DNA of 35,592 nt from positions 1-35,592 of the forward strand of contig CANSYK010000033.1 in the NCBI GenBank assembly GCA_947651225.1, written 5' to 3'. The notes beneath the pieces are model-generated. The model did no database searches, had not been told where the DNA came from, and was given only the letters and a program-made list of their open reading frames with translations. Made by a program: the position numbers and the translations under genes. Below are positions 22,653 through 31,981 of the stretch, one piece after another (position 1 is the first letter of the stretch; the number at the start of each line of letters is the position of its first letter). This stretch comes from an uncultured bacterium (GTDB lineage Bacteria > Bacillota > Clostridia > Lachnospirales > Lachnospiraceae).

Positions 22653-23705
22653 TTATTTGCTTTGATAGAAGGATTTATACCATTGTGCATAACGAGATAA
22701 CCCTTCTTTCAGGCTGGTTTTGGGACGGAATCCAAAATCCTTTTCCAGTTCACGAACATCGGCATAGGTCTGGTAAACATCGCCTGGCTGCATTGGAAGC
22801 AGTTCCCGCTTTCCTTTTTGGGTGATAATACCTTCTGCAATCAGACAGTTTTCCAGCGTTTCCACAAAATCCAACAGGCTTTCCGGGCTGTTGTTTCCAA
22901 TATTGTAGACTTTATGGCGGACTTTGTTTTCATCTTCCTTTGGAATCTGTGCCATAACATGAGAAGTTCCCTCCACAATGTCATCAATATACGTAAAATC
23001 ACGATACATATCCCCATAATTAAAAATCTGAATGGTTTCTCCTTTTACAAGATGGTTGGTAAATCCAAAATATGCCATATCTGGCCTGCCAAGAGGCCCA
23101 TATACAGTAAAAAAGCGAAGTCCAGTCATTGGAATCTGGTATAGTTTACTATAAGAATATGCCAGAAGTTCGTCAGATTTTTTGGTTGCCGCATAAAGGC
23201 TTACTGGATGATCGGTTTTGTCCTCTGTGGAATATGGCACTTTTTTATTTCCGCCATAGACACTGGACGAGCTGGCATAAACCAGATGTTTTACGCCTAA
23301 AGCGCCATTGTCACAGGAGTGGCGGCAGGCTTCCAGTATGTTGAAAAAGCCGATAATATTGGATTCAATATAGGCTTCCGGATTGGTAATGGAATACCGT
23401 ACTCCGGCCTGTGCGGCAAGATTGACCACAATTTCTGGCTGATATTTTGAAAATACAGAGTCTACCAGTGCCTTGTCTGCCAGATTGCCTTTGATAAAAT
23501 GAAAAGTCCCGGTTTCAGGCCGTTTGCTTGTTTCTTCTAAAAGGCGCAGACGTTCTTCCTTTAATCTGACGTCATAATAAGTATTTACACTGTCAAACCC
23601 GATTACGGTTACAGAAGGATACTCCTGGATTAATTTTTTTGACAGGTGGAAGCCGATAAAACCAGCGGAACCAGTTACTAAAATAGCTTTGTTATTGAAG
23701 TTCAT
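22653..23705 (-). CDS. NAD-dependent epimerase, UDP-glucuronate 4-epimerase type
   Basis: Short-chain dehydrogenase fold, probably converting UDP-glucuronate to UDP-galacturonate for a surface polymer. I chose ATG 23705 (350 residues) because GAGGG lies 7 nt upstream. Visible motifs: Rossmann VTGSAGFIGFHLS, NLAAQAGVRYSI, active-site SSSSVYG and YAATKKSDE (YxxxK), TVYGPLGRPDMA and YRDFTYIDDIVEG. The R-P-D-M-A motif and AAQAGVRYS favour the UDP-GlcA 4-epimerase (CapI/LspL-like) subfamily over GalE. UDP-glucose dehydrogenase, which would supply the substrate, is not in the window. Confidence 0.85.
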   Translation of the reverse strand: MNFNNKAILVTGSAGFIGFHLSKKLIQEYPSVTVIGFDSVNTYYDVRLKEERLRLLEETSKRPETGTFHFIKGNLADKALVDSVFSKYQPEIVVNLAAQAGVRYSITNPEAYIESNIIGFFNILEACRHSCDNGALGVKHLVYASSSSVYGGNKKVPYSTEDKTDHPVSLYAATKKSDELLAYSYSKLYQIPMTGLRFFTVYGPLGRPDMAYFGFTNHLVKGETIQIFNYGDMYRDFTYIDDIVEGTSHVMAQIPKEDENKVRHKVYNIGNNSPESLLDFVETLENCLIAEGIITQKGKRELLPMQPGDVYQTYADVRELEKDFGFRPKTSLKEGLSRYAQWYKSFYQSK

Positions 23706-23758
23706 AATTTCCCTCATTTCTTGTTTTTAGTATATTTTTTGGAACGTTAAATATTAGA

Positions 23759-25279
23759 TTAACGGTTCCTGATTGTTTCCTGTACCATAAGAAAAATGCT
23801 CTGCATACGCCAGCTTTTCAGGAAAATCAAAAGATTTATAATACTCGGCAGTGCTACGCAAAGCAGGATTGCTAAAAGAAAAGAAAGTAGGCTTTTTTCC
23901 TGATAAAAACGGTTTACCAGGAAAAAGGCGGCAGCCGTTTCCAAACAGGACAGTATCGTATATTGCAGAATGTCCAATAAATATATGTTACTGCTTTTAT
24001 GAAGATAATTCCGAAAAAAAGTGCGGATTCGGAAAATAATCTGTATCAGATAAGAAGCAGAGGTTCCAAGCAGGACACCAGTAATTCCAAAAGGCTTTAC
24101 AAGCAGCAGGGAAATCACCAGATTTGCCATTGCATAAAGGATCGAAATGTTGCGTTCCTTATCAAACATGCCGCTGACCGTCATTACCATAGCTGCCGGG
24201 AGACCAATAACAAACAGGTAACAGTTGATGACACAGAAGATTACAACCTCTGTATCAAGCTGGCTGCTTTTTCTCAACCAGAAATCTGTTACAAAAATGG
24301 ACATCAAAGACATCAGTCCTGCGCAACAGAAAGATGCCAGAAGAAAAAAGGCAAAGGTAATCTGGCGGAGAACCTGATAGTTTTTTTCCTGATTTTTTTC
24401 AGTGAACAGATTGCCGATACTAGGCTGCACTGCCTGAGACAGGGTAAGCATAACGTTGCAGACGGATTGTGAAATCAGGCTGTAATTGGCATAACGCCCT
24501 GTGATGGCAACACTGATAAAGCTGGAAATAATCAGGTTATCGGTAGATACCAGAATCTTTGAGGAAAGCCGGGAAATAAAGATATTTTTGATTTCCCTAA
24601 AGATTGTTTTTGTCATGCCTTTTTCTAAAGGAACTTTACGGTTCTGTTTTAAATAAGGGTATTTCCTGTTTACATATTGTACAATCCACAGATTTAGCGC
24701 TGACTGTACAATAATATTGAGGAAAAGTGCAAGCTGGTAATTCTGCCAGAAGGTTAAAATAGCAATTACAATGCTGTAGTTGAATACATTGATAAACAAC
24801 GTAATGATACTGACAATATATTCCTTCTGGTCTGCAATCAAAATCGAACGTTTGTAGGAGAGCAGATAGGATAGTGCAGTCCGTGCCAGCCACAGAAAAT
24901 AAATGAGCCGGATATAGGAAATCGAAAAGCTGTTATCTTTTAGAAACAGATGTACAAAGGGCATGATACAAATCCCCATAACCATAATGGCTGTTGCAAA
25001 AATATAGTATGCTTTTCGATATAGATTCATCAGGGAGACAATTTTTGCCTTGTCCTGATTTGCCAGGGCTCCATAAAGGTGGAAAATAATGGCAGACGCA
25101 ATGCCAAGTTCCGACACAGAAAGAATTGCAACAATGTTAGAAATGACACTGTTCATGCCGACCAATTCTTCCCCCATAGTAAGGTTCATCACCCGTTGGC
25201 TGAAAAATCCGAACAGAATCAGGGCAAACTGGGAAATCATGCCGAAAAAACTGTTTCGGAGTATATTTTTTAATCGCAT
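23759..25279 (-). CDS. Wzx-like polysaccharide flippase (MOP superfamily)
   Basis: A 506-residue integral membrane protein with about 12-14 predicted membrane segments that moves undecaprenyl-linked repeat units across the membrane. The start SFFGMISQFALILFGFFSQRVM is typical of the polysaccharide transport family. It is the first gene of the minus-strand operon, with a consensus-like promoter (25334-25362) about 55 bp upstream. No Wzy polymerase or initiating sugar-phosphate transferase is visible in the block, so the polymer system must use partners elsewhere. Confidence 0.85.
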   Translation of the reverse strand: MRLKNILRNSFFGMISQFALILFGFFSQRVMNLTMGEELVGMNSVISNIVAILSVSELGIASAIIFHLYGALANQDKAKIVSLMNLYRKAYYIFATAIMVMGICIMPFVHLFLKDNSFSISYIRLIYFLWLARTALSYLLSYKRSILIADQKEYIVSIITLFINVFNYSIVIAILTFWQNYQLALFLNIIVQSALNLWIVQYVNRKYPYLKQNRKVPLEKGMTKTIFREIKNIFISRLSSKILVSTDNLIISSFISVAITGRYANYSLISQSVCNVMLTLSQAVQPSIGNLFTEKNQEKNYQVLRQITFAFFLLASFCCAGLMSLMSIFVTDFWLRKSSQLDTEVVIFCVINCYLFVIGLPAAMVMTVSGMFDKERNISILYAMANLVISLLLVKPFGITGVLLGTSASYLIQIIFRIRTFFRNYLHKSSNIYLLDILQYTILSCLETAAAFFLVNRFYQEKSLLSFLLAILLCVALPSIINLLIFLKSWRMQSIFLMVQETIRNR

Positions 25280-25333
25280 ACTGCAGGCTCACTTCCTTTG
25301 TTACTGTAAAATACGATTTCCTCGTTCCAATTT

Positions 25334-25362
25334 ATTCTATACGATAGAGAACAGACTGTCAA
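25334..25362 (-). promoter_or_regulatory. Promoter of the flippase-epimerase-GT4 operon
   Basis: On the minus strand, TTGACA (25357-25362), a 17-bp spacer and TAGAAT (25334-25339). A TATAAT at 25393-25398 on the plus strand probably belongs to the yraN promoter; its -35 is poor. Confidence 0.6.
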
Positions 25363-25444
25363 AGATTTCTTTTCTTTTGTTATCGTTGATGATATAATTA
25401 GGGTTACTATTAAACTTTAACCAAGATAGGGATAAGGAGCGTAT

Positions 25445-25804
25445 ATGGGGGAGAAAAATTGCCGAAAGGTTGGGACAGTCTATGAAAATAAGGCTGTTTT
25501 GTTCTTACAGAATAAAGGTTACAAGATTGTAAAACAGAATTTTCGCTGCAGGCAGGGAGAGATTGACATTATTGCAAAAGATAGGGAATATCTTGTTTTT
25601 ATAGAAGTGAAATATCGGAAAAATGCCTATGAAGGGGCAGCCTTAGAGGCGGTGACATGGCAAAAGCAGCAGCGGATTATAAAGACAGCAAAATATTATC
25701 TTTATATTACGGCATCAAAAGGATTCGAACAACCATGCCGTTTTGATGTTATTGCCTTTGAAGGGGAAAAGATAGTCCATATTCAAAATGCATTTACTAG
25801 TTGA
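25445..25804 (+). CDS. YraN family (UPF0102) endonuclease-like protein
   Basis: A 119-residue protein with the restriction-endonuclease-like fold core: a basic N-terminus, QNFRCRQGEIDIIAKD and LVFIEVKYRKN, giving the E-x-D...E-x-K metal-binding pattern. The family is widespread and its function is unsettled. AAGGAG lies 7 nt before ATG 25445. In many Firmicutes yraN is close to rnhB and ylqH; here 7.3 kb of glycan genes separate them. pgeF starts 26 nt after its stop. Confidence 0.9.
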   Translation: MGEKNCRKVGTVYENKAVLFLQNKGYKIVKQNFRCRQGEIDIIAKDREYLVFIEVKYRKNAYEGAALEAVTWQKQQRIIKTAKYYLYITASKGFEQPCRFDVIAFEGEKIVHIQNAFTS

Positions 25805-25830
25805 AATTGTATTATATAAAAGGAGAAATT

Positions 25831-26727
25831 ATGGAAAAGAGAAGTAAGGAAAGAGAAAAGGAAGTGCTAAAGCTTTGGGAACAGGCAAAGACAGAAGAAT
25901 GTTATCTAGAACATGCGGATTCTGTACCAGTAATCCGGTTTCATGCTTTTGATGGAATTGATTTTGTAAACGCTGCCTTTTCGACACGATTTGGCGGAAT
26001 CAGTACAGGATATTTGTCGTCCTTGAATCTGGGGTTTGGCAGAGGTGATTCAGAGGAAACGGTTTCTGAGAATTATCGGCTGTTCTGTGAGAGTATAGGA
26101 GTTTTACCAGAATATCTTGTGCTTTCTGACCAGGTGCATCATACCGAAATTGCCGTGGTAACAGAAAAAGACACTTGTAAGGAAATGGTTGCGAAAAAAT
26201 TGCAGGGGATTGATGGGCTGATGACTGACAGGGCTAATGTCTGTCTTGCAACTTCTTATGCGGACTGTGTCCCCCTCTTTTTCGCAGATCCAGTGGAACG
26301 GGTAGTTGCCGCCTCTCATTCTGGGTGGCGTGGAACCGTTGCGAAAATGGGAGCAAAAACAGTCCATAAGATGCAGGAGCAATTTGGCTGTGAAAAAAAG
26401 AATATCATTGCTGTAATTGGTCCATCTATCTGTCAGGAATGCTATGAAGTCAGCCAGGATGTAATGAATGCGCTAAAAGAGCAGTATTCGGAAGAACAGA
26501 TGAAAGAAATAGTATACTGTTCTTCGAAAGAGGAGGCTGACAAGAAAAAATACCAGTTAAACCTTTGGAAGGCAAATGCCCTGCAGCTAAAAGAGGCAGG
26601 GCTTTTAAAAGAGAATATTCATATTTCTGGAATCTGTACTTGCTGTAATAGCAAACTTCTTTTTTCGCACCGTGCCTCCAAAGGAAAAAGAGGAAACCTA
26701 AATGGATTTATTTCGCTCCTGGATTAG
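25831..26727 (+). CDS. pgeF: Peptidoglycan editing factor PgeF (YlmD/YfiH, polyphenol oxidase family)
   Basis: A 298-residue member of the multicopper-like laccase domain family, shown elsewhere to act on purine nucleosides and to keep wrong amino acids out of peptidoglycan precursors. ATG 25831 is preceded by AAGGAG; upstream in-frame codons lack a site. Zn-ligand motifs are visible: DQVHHTE, YADCVPLFF and SHSGWRG, then IGPSICQECYEV and a C-terminal CTCC...FSHRA. Its 3' end overlaps convergent prs by 30 bp. Confidence 0.9.
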   Translation: MEKRSKEREKEVLKLWEQAKTEECYLEHADSVPVIRFHAFDGIDFVNAAFSTRFGGISTGYLSSLNLGFGRGDSEETVSENYRLFCESIGVLPEYLVLSDQVHHTEIAVVTEKDTCKEMVAKKLQGIDGLMTDRANVCLATSYADCVPLFFADPVERVVAASHSGWRGTVAKMGAKTVHKMQEQFGCEKKNIIAVIGPSICQECYEVSQDVMNALKEQYSEEQMKEIVYCSSKEEADKKKYQLNLWKANALQLKEAGLLKENIHISGICTCCNSKLLFSHRASKGKRGNLNGFISLLD

Positions 26728-27873
26728 TTTTTTGATATGTCCGGTGGCATCCAGAATTTCGTTGACAGAGGTATTGTGGTTTAATGTGTCAATAATTAAA
26801 GCAATATAATCGCTTAAATCAACATTGTGGTAGTAAGGTTTTTTAAGCAGGCTTTCCGGGCAATGACAGAGGTTTGTGGTATAAAGACAGTCAAAAAGTC
26901 CTTCTTTATAAGCGAGGTCAATGCTTTCAATGCCATCGGAAAACAGGCCAAAGGTAGCACAGAGAAATATTTTACGGGCATTTTGCTTTCTGACATTTCT
27001 GGCGGCATCCAGCATGGTTGTGCCGGAAGCAATCATGTCATCTAAAATAATAACATCTTTTCCGGCGAGAGGTTTTCCTAAAAATGCAACGCTGGCAACA
27101 GGGTGTTTGCCGTTAATTGATTTTGAATAATCAAGACGGCGGTAGAACATGCCCATATCAACCCCAAGCAGTTCCGCATAGTAGACAGCACGTTTTACAC
27201 CGCCTTCATCTGGGCTGATAACGGCAAAGTGTTTTTCGTCAATTGTAATGTCAGGCTGTGTATTTAAGATGTTCTGTATGAACTGGTAGGAGGTATAAAA
27301 ATTGTCAAATCCATGGTTTGGTACAGCATTTTGCACACGGTCATCATGCGCATCAAAAGTAATAATATTTTCTGCCCCCATATCCGCTAATTCCTGCAGT
27401 GCCAGCGCACAGTCCAGCGATTCATCTAAAAGACGGATATGCTGCCGTCCCTCATAGAGATAGGGCATAATAACTGTGATTCGGCGGGGGCTGCCATTAC
27501 ATGCCATAATAATCCTTTTTAAATTGGTAAAAAGGTCATCTGGTGAGGCTTGTGTCTGCTGTCCAAACATCTTATAGGACGCATGGTGGTTGACAGGGTC
27601 TGCGATAATATATAAATCTGTACCACGGATAGATTCGTGAATCACAGCTTTTCCTTCCCCTGTTCCAAATCTGGGGCAATCAAAGTCAATTAGATAGTTG
27701 TCTTTGTGATAGCCTGCAGCCATAAAGGCAGGTTTTTCGCAATGGCCTGCAGCTTCCATGCGACGTTTTTGAATAGCATGGTTGACTTTTTGGCCAAGTT
27801 CCTGATCATTGCCAAGTGCCGCAACTTTTAATGGGGCAAATGGAATGGTGTTATAAAAGTTTTTTGTTGACAT
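26698..27873 (-). CDS. prs: Ribose-phosphate pyrophosphokinase (long clostridial form)
   Basis: Makes PRPP for purine, pyrimidine, His, Trp and NAD synthesis. ATG 27873 has GAGG 6 nt upstream, giving 391 residues, longer than the usual 310-320, with an expanded N-terminal half. The PRPP-binding loop is clear: DVIILDDMIASGTTMLDAARN. DAHDDRVQNAVPNHGFDNFY corresponds to the usual DLHxxQIQGFF segment. It lies downstream of nadA on the same strand, so PRPP and quinolinate, the two substrates of NadC, come from neighbouring genes. A GCTGCC/GGCAGC hairpin (27889-27909) lies in the gap. Confidence 0.88.
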   Translation of the reverse strand: MSTKNFYNTIPFAPLKVAALGNDQELGQKVNHAIQKRRMEAAGHCEKPAFMAAGYHKDNYLIDFDCPRFGTGEGKAVIHESIRGTDLYIIADPVNHHASYKMFGQQTQASPDDLFTNLKRIIMACNGSPRRITVIMPYLYEGRQHIRLLDESLDCALALQELADMGAENIITFDAHDDRVQNAVPNHGFDNFYTSYQFIQNILNTQPDITIDEKHFAVISPDEGGVKRAVYYAELLGVDMGMFYRRLDYSKSINGKHPVASVAFLGKPLAGKDVIILDDMIASGTTMLDAARNVRKQNARKIFLCATFGLFSDGIESIDLAYKEGLFDCLYTTNLCHCPESLLKKPYYHNVDLSDYIALIIDTLNHNTSVNEILDATGHIKKLIQERNKSI

Positions 27874-27933
27874 AGTATCCTCTATTCCGCTGCCTTTTAA
27901 GCTGGCAGCATAAATAATAGCCAAAAAGAAATG

Positions 27934-28839
27934 CTATTTTGCAAGTTCCAGCATTTTGCTTAATGGCAGATTGGCCTTGGCAGCAAGTTCATCAGAAAGT
28001 GTCATTTCCGGTGTCAATGTCTGTAGGGCAGAAAGTACCTTTTCTAAAGTAATGCGCTTCATATTCGGGCAAAACTGCCTGTGGCCGACAGAGTAAAATT
28101 TCTTATCAGGATTTTTTTGTCCAAGCTCGTAAAAAATACCCATTTCTGTGCAGATAATAAATACATTTTTATCGCTGTTTGTAGCATAATCAATGATTTC
28201 TGAGGTGCTCCCGATAAAATCAGAAATTTCCAGAACATCTTTTGTACATTCCGGATGGGTCAAAACAAGAGCCTCTGGATGTGCTTGTTTTGCTGCCAGA
28301 ACATTTTCTTTTTCAATGCTTTTATGTACATGGCAGAAACCATCATGGAAAATAAAATCTTTTTCAGGAACCTGTGTGGAAACATAATGGCCAAGATTGT
28401 TGTCCGGAATAAAGAAAATTTTCTGTGCATTCAGTGCTTTTACGATGCGTACAGCGTTAGAGGAAGTGACACAGACATCACTGTGGGCTTTGATTTCTGC
28501 GGCGGAATTGACATAACAGACAACACAGGCTCCTGGATTTTCACTGCGGACTTTTTCAATTGTTTCAATATCTACCATATGTGCCATTGGGCAGTCAGCA
28601 TATTCGTCTGCCATAACGACTGTTTTTTTCGGATTTAAAATTTTGGCGCTTTCTCCCATAAAGGATACGCCACAAAAAATAATCGTCTGTTCTTTTAACG
28701 AAGTGGCAAGTTTGCTCAAATAGTAAGAATCCCCCACATAGTCGGCAATTGCCTGGACTTCTCCATCTACATAATAATGTGCCAGAATCACGGCATTTTT
28801 TTCCTTTTTTAGTTTTTCGATTTCTTCTAATTGGTTCAT
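27934..28839 (-). CDS. nadA: Quinolinate synthase A
   Basis: A 4Fe-4S enzyme that condenses iminoaspartate and dihydroxyacetone phosphate to quinolinate in NAD synthesis. At 301 residues it is the short form. The motifs AVILAHYYVDGEVQAIAD, FCGVSFMGESAKIL, CVTSSNAV, FIPDNNLG, GFCHVH and HPEC are present. Cysteines in DCPMAH, HPECTKD and FCPNMKRI are the likely cluster ligands. nadB and nadC are not adjacent. A promoter lies at 28914-28942. The Shine-Dalgarno (AAAGGA) is unusually far, about 16 nt, from ATG 28839. Confidence 0.93.
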   Translation of the reverse strand: MNQLEEIEKLKKEKNAVILAHYYVDGEVQAIADYVGDSYYLSKLATSLKEQTIIFCGVSFMGESAKILNPKKTVVMADEYADCPMAHMVDIETIEKVRSENPGACVVCYVNSAAEIKAHSDVCVTSSNAVRIVKALNAQKIFFIPDNNLGHYVSTQVPEKDFIFHDGFCHVHKSIEKENVLAAKQAHPEALVLTHPECTKDVLEISDFIGSTSEIIDYATNSDKNVFIICTEMGIFYELGQKNPDKKFYSVGHRQFCPNMKRITLEKVLSALQTLTPEMTLSDELAAKANLPLSKMLELAK

Positions 28840-28913
28840 AATTGGTTGTTGTTAATCCTTTCTGTTCTGATTTTGATTATCATTGAGGTCATGGCATCGC
28901 TCTGATTACATTG

Positions 28914-28942
28914 ATTATACACAAAGAAAGCATGGAATTCAA
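28914..28942 (-). promoter_or_regulatory. nadA-prs promoter
   Basis: On the minus strand, TTGAAT (28937-28942), a 17-bp spacer and TATAAT (28914-28919). The leader would be about 68 nt. Confidence 0.6.
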
Positions 28943-28965
28943 CCAGCCAAAAGAAACAAAAAGCT

Positions 28966-28994
28966 TTGCATTATAGGAAAGTTTGGTATATACT
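28966..28994 (+). promoter_or_regulatory. L,D-transpeptidase promoter
   Basis: TTGCAT (28966-28971), a 17-bp spacer and TATACT (28989-28994). It is divergent from the nadA promoter, with 23 bp between the -35 boxes. Confidence 0.6.
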
Positions 28995-29063
28995 ATAGTG
29001 GTTTATGATAAAAATATAGAACTATATGTATAGTTCCGATGAATGAGGGGGAAGAAACACACA

Positions 29064-30518
29064 ATGAAGAGAAAAAAAATATGGAAATGGATAGGCATTG
29101 CCACGGTATTGCTTGGTGCAGGGGGTCTTGCGGCGTTTCTTTATTTTAAGGCGCAGGCGGGAGAGCATTTTGCGAAAGGCACGATATTAAATGGAATTGA
29201 TGTGTCTGAAATGACAATGGAAGAGCTTGATAAGCGCATTGGACAGTATTCCATTGAGGTGGTGCAAAAAGATCAGACAGGGGACAGTTTTTCAGAAATC
29301 ATTCTGGGGAGCGATTTTGATATTGGAATTGGGCAAAATACAGATGCGGCAAAAAAGGTGTTAAAGGAGCAGGGAGTATTTCAATACTTACTTGGGAAGG
29401 GGGAGGAACATACCCTAAAAGACTGGGTGGAATATGATGAAGGGAAACTTGATGAGGTAATCCATAAGCTGTCCTGTTTTGATTCGTCTAAGGCAGAAGA
29501 GCCGGTGGATGCTTATATTTCCAAATATGATAAGGAAGAGGGCTGTTATCATATTATTGAGGAATCAGATGGCAATACGTTAAAAGAGGCAGAGGCATTG
29601 GAAGCGATTACCCTTGCCGTTCATCAGATGGAGCCAAAAGTCAGTTTGCTTGAGAAAGAATGTTATGAAACAGCAGCTGTAACAAAAGAGGATAAAGCGT
29701 TAACAAAAGTTTTAAAGGAATTAAATGAATATGTGGAAACAAAAATCACTTATGAATTTGGAGATGCAAAAGAAGTTGTGGATGGAGCGGTGATTTCTAA
29801 GTGGATCAAGGTAAACAAGAAGAATAACGTTGTTTTCAAAGAAGATAAAATCAGTGAATTTGTGTCATCCTTGCGGAGCAAATATGACACGATTTTCCGT
29901 TCCAGAAAGTTTAAGACCACCTATGGGACAAAAATTACTGTAGAAGGCGGCGACTACGGCTGGTGGATGAATACCAAAGAGGAGGAAAAGCAGCTTTTAA
30001 AACAGCTTAAAAAGAAAAAGAGCGGAAAACGGACACCCGTTTACTATCAGTCTGCTAAAAGCTATGGCGCAAAAGATTATGGCAACTCCTATATAGAAAT
30101 TAACCTTACCATGCAGCAGGTTTTTTTGTATATCAAGGGGAAAAAGATTTTAGAGACGGACTGTGTAACTGGAAATTCTGCCCGTGGATATGATACGCCA
30201 GCAGGCACATACAGTATCACCTATACGGAACGGGATGCAACGCTGAAAGGAGAAAATTATGCAACTCCGGTAAAATACTGGATGCCTTTTAACCATAATA
30301 TTGGATTGCATGATGCAAGCTGGCGCAGCCGTTTTGGCGGTGAGGAATATAAACGCAATGGTTCCCATGGCTGTGTGAACCTTCCACCAGATATGGCAGA
30401 GAAGATTTTTAAGTATGCAGAAAAGGGGATGCCAGTAATTTGTTATCACCTGGAAGTAGAAAAGGATACGGCAAAAAAGACAGAGGATGAAAAGAAAAAG
30501 AGTGGCAGTGATCAGTGA
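29064..30518 (+). CDS. L,D-transpeptidase (YkuD domain) with peptidoglycan-binding region
   Basis: Forms 3-3 cross-links or attaches proteins in peptidoglycan. I chose ATG 29064 (484 residues) because GAGGGGG lies ten nt upstream; an ATG at 29043 has no site. A signal anchor (about residues 6-28, KIWKWIGIATVLLGAGG) is followed by a long extracellular region (30-310) typical of the putative peptidoglycan-binding type found in clostridial YkuD proteins. The catalytic domain (about 340-450) has YGNSYIEINLTMQQVFLY, GNSARGYDTPAGTY and the active-site SHGCVNLPP with Cys437. A charged, lysine-rich tail ends the protein. There is no cleavable-signal motif, so it is probably membrane anchored. Confidence 0.9.
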   Translation: MKRKKIWKWIGIATVLLGAGGLAAFLYFKAQAGEHFAKGTILNGIDVSEMTMEELDKRIGQYSIEVVQKDQTGDSFSEIILGSDFDIGIGQNTDAAKKVLKEQGVFQYLLGKGEEHTLKDWVEYDEGKLDEVIHKLSCFDSSKAEEPVDAYISKYDKEEGCYHIIEESDGNTLKEAEALEAITLAVHQMEPKVSLLEKECYETAAVTKEDKALTKVLKELNEYVETKITYEFGDAKEVVDGAVISKWIKVNKKNNVVFKEDKISEFVSSLRSKYDTIFRSRKFKTTYGTKITVEGGDYGWWMNTKEEEKQLLKQLKKKKSGKRTPVYYQSAKSYGAKDYGNSYIEINLTMQQVFLYIKGKKILETDCVTGNSARGYDTPAGTYSITYTERDATLKGENYATPVKYWMPFNHNIGLHDASWRSRFGGEEYKRNGSHGCVNLPPDMAEKIFKYAEKGMPVICYHLEVEKDTAKKTEDEKKKSGSDQ

Positions 30519-30527
30519 CCCAAGATT

Positions 30528-30555
30528 GATGTTTAGAATAGCCGCAAATAGCAGC
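30528..30555 (-). repeat. Palindromic repeat copy E (remnant)
   Basis: GATGTTTAGAATAGCCG followed by CAAATAGCAGC aligns with copies A and B (ATGTTTAGAAGAGCCGTGAATAG). Only one half remains, with several changes. It sits in the 107-bp gap between the L,D-transpeptidase and thyX. Confidence 0.4.
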
Positions 30556-30625
30556 AAATTGTGACATTTCATTGGAAGAATAAGAAGCAGGATAAAATAA
30601 GGAATTAGAATGGGAGCATGGTTAA

Positions 30626-31981
30626 ATGAAAAGAAATTCGCAGGCTAAAATAATCAGTTGTAATAAAAATAATGTGGAAATTTGTGCCAGTGCAGCAAGG
30701 ATATCTACTACAAAAGGCAATTCGGTTGAAATTTTTGAAAAGGCAGCTAATAATACAAAAAATCAGGAGCTGATAAATAAGGTTTTAATGTCTGGACACA
30801 AGTCAGTGATTGAACATGCTGTTTTTACCATTGCCTTTTGTGATGTTTCTGCCTTTGTTGAGCAGTTTTTTATTGAGTGCCGTTTGGCCTCTTTTACAGT
30901 GAAATCAAGGCGTTATGTAGATTTTAGTAAACTTGGCTACTATATTCCACCGGATTTAGAGGAAGAAGAGCTGGCAGAGTACTGCCAATATATGGATATG
31001 TTGTTTCAGGCATATCAAACCATGTTGGAAGGTGGGATTCCCAAAGAAGATGCCCGTTTTTTGCTGCCATATTCTTTTCACAGTAATTTTTACTGTACGC
31101 TGAATGCCCGTGAATTAGTTTATTGGATTCATTCCATCCGGTATGGCAGAGGACAAGATATTCCTGAATTGCAAAATCTGGCAGACCAGATAGTGGAACA
31201 GCTTCGTATCGTATTTCCCTGCGTCTTATCTGAACTTGAAAAAATATCGGATAAAGGCAGTGTAACAAAAAAAGCATCTAATAAACCCAAAATCGAAGAG
31301 GTTCCATTTTGGGTTTATGCGAAGGAGGCAGGTAATGTCAGTATGGTCAATGCTCCGTCGTCTCCTTATAATATTCTGGAAATGGCATATAACACGAATT
31401 ATCCGAAATCGGACAGAACTTTTAAATTGAATATGTTGTTTGAATCAGAGCGGCTTCGGGAATTGGAACAGTTATCGTATTCGTTTTTGATTTCTGATAT
31501 CACCTTATCAGGGATTACACATATTGTCCGGCACCGGATGCAGTCTATTCTCATTCCTTCTATACAGAGCATTAACCATAGCAGGTATATCGTTCCTGAT
31601 ACGGTTAAAGATAATCCAGATTTATTGGAGTTTTACAAACAGACTTTGCAGTCGGCAAACGATATGGCAAAGCAGATGAGTCAGAGCGAGGTACTGAAAA
31701 AGTATAATTACTACTATGCTTTAAGTGGAAACACAATGGATATTATGACTACAATTAATGCAAGGGAATTAAATCATTTAATTAAATTAAGGGCATGCAA
31801 CCGTGCGCAGTGGGAAATTAGAAAAATTGCTATTGAAATGCTGCAACAGCTTCGCCGTTCCTATCCTGAGCTTTTTTTGTATTTTGGACCAAGCTGTTAT
31901 GTGAATGGGGTGTGCCCAGAGGGAAAGCTAACCTGCAATAAAATGAATGAGGTGATAGAGCAGTTTAAAAATCTACAATAG
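30626..31981 (+). CDS. thyX: FAD-dependent thymidylate synthase-like protein with two ThyX domains
   Basis: Converts dUMP to dTMP with methylene-THF, FAD and NADPH. At 451 residues it is about twice normal ThyX length (220-250). Two ThyX-like halves are visible. Half 1 (1-200) has SGHKSVIEH (56-64), a degenerate RHR motif CRLASF...SRRY (85-97) and LNARELVYWI (159-168). Half 2 (230-451) has VRHRMQS (301-307), NHSRY (317-321) and INARELNHLI...CNRAQWEIRKIA (377-402). The N-half keeps RxxS and RRY but lost RH; the C-half keeps RHR but has an altered NEYS region. The canonical enzyme builds its active sites from several subunits, so the fused halves may complement one another. No thyA is nearby. 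Confidence 0.8.
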   Translation: MKRNSQAKIISCNKNNVEICASAARISTTKGNSVEIFEKAANNTKNQELINKVLMSGHKSVIEHAVFTIAFCDVSAFVEQFFIECRLASFTVKSRRYVDFSKLGYYIPPDLEEEELAEYCQYMDMLFQAYQTMLEGGIPKEDARFLLPYSFHSNFYCTLNARELVYWIHSIRYGRGQDIPELQNLADQIVEQLRIVFPCVLSELEKISDKGSVTKKASNKPKIEEVPFWVYAKEAGNVSMVNAPSSPYNILEMAYNTNYPKSDRTFKLNMLFESERLRELEQLSYSFLISDITLSGITHIVRHRMQSILIPSIQSINHSRYIVPDTVKDNPDLLEFYKQTLQSANDMAKQMSQSEVLKKYNYYYALSGNTMDIMTTINARELNHLIKLRACNRAQWEIRKIAIEMLQQLRRSYPELFLYFGPSCYVNGVCPEGKLTCNKMNEVIEQFKNLQ

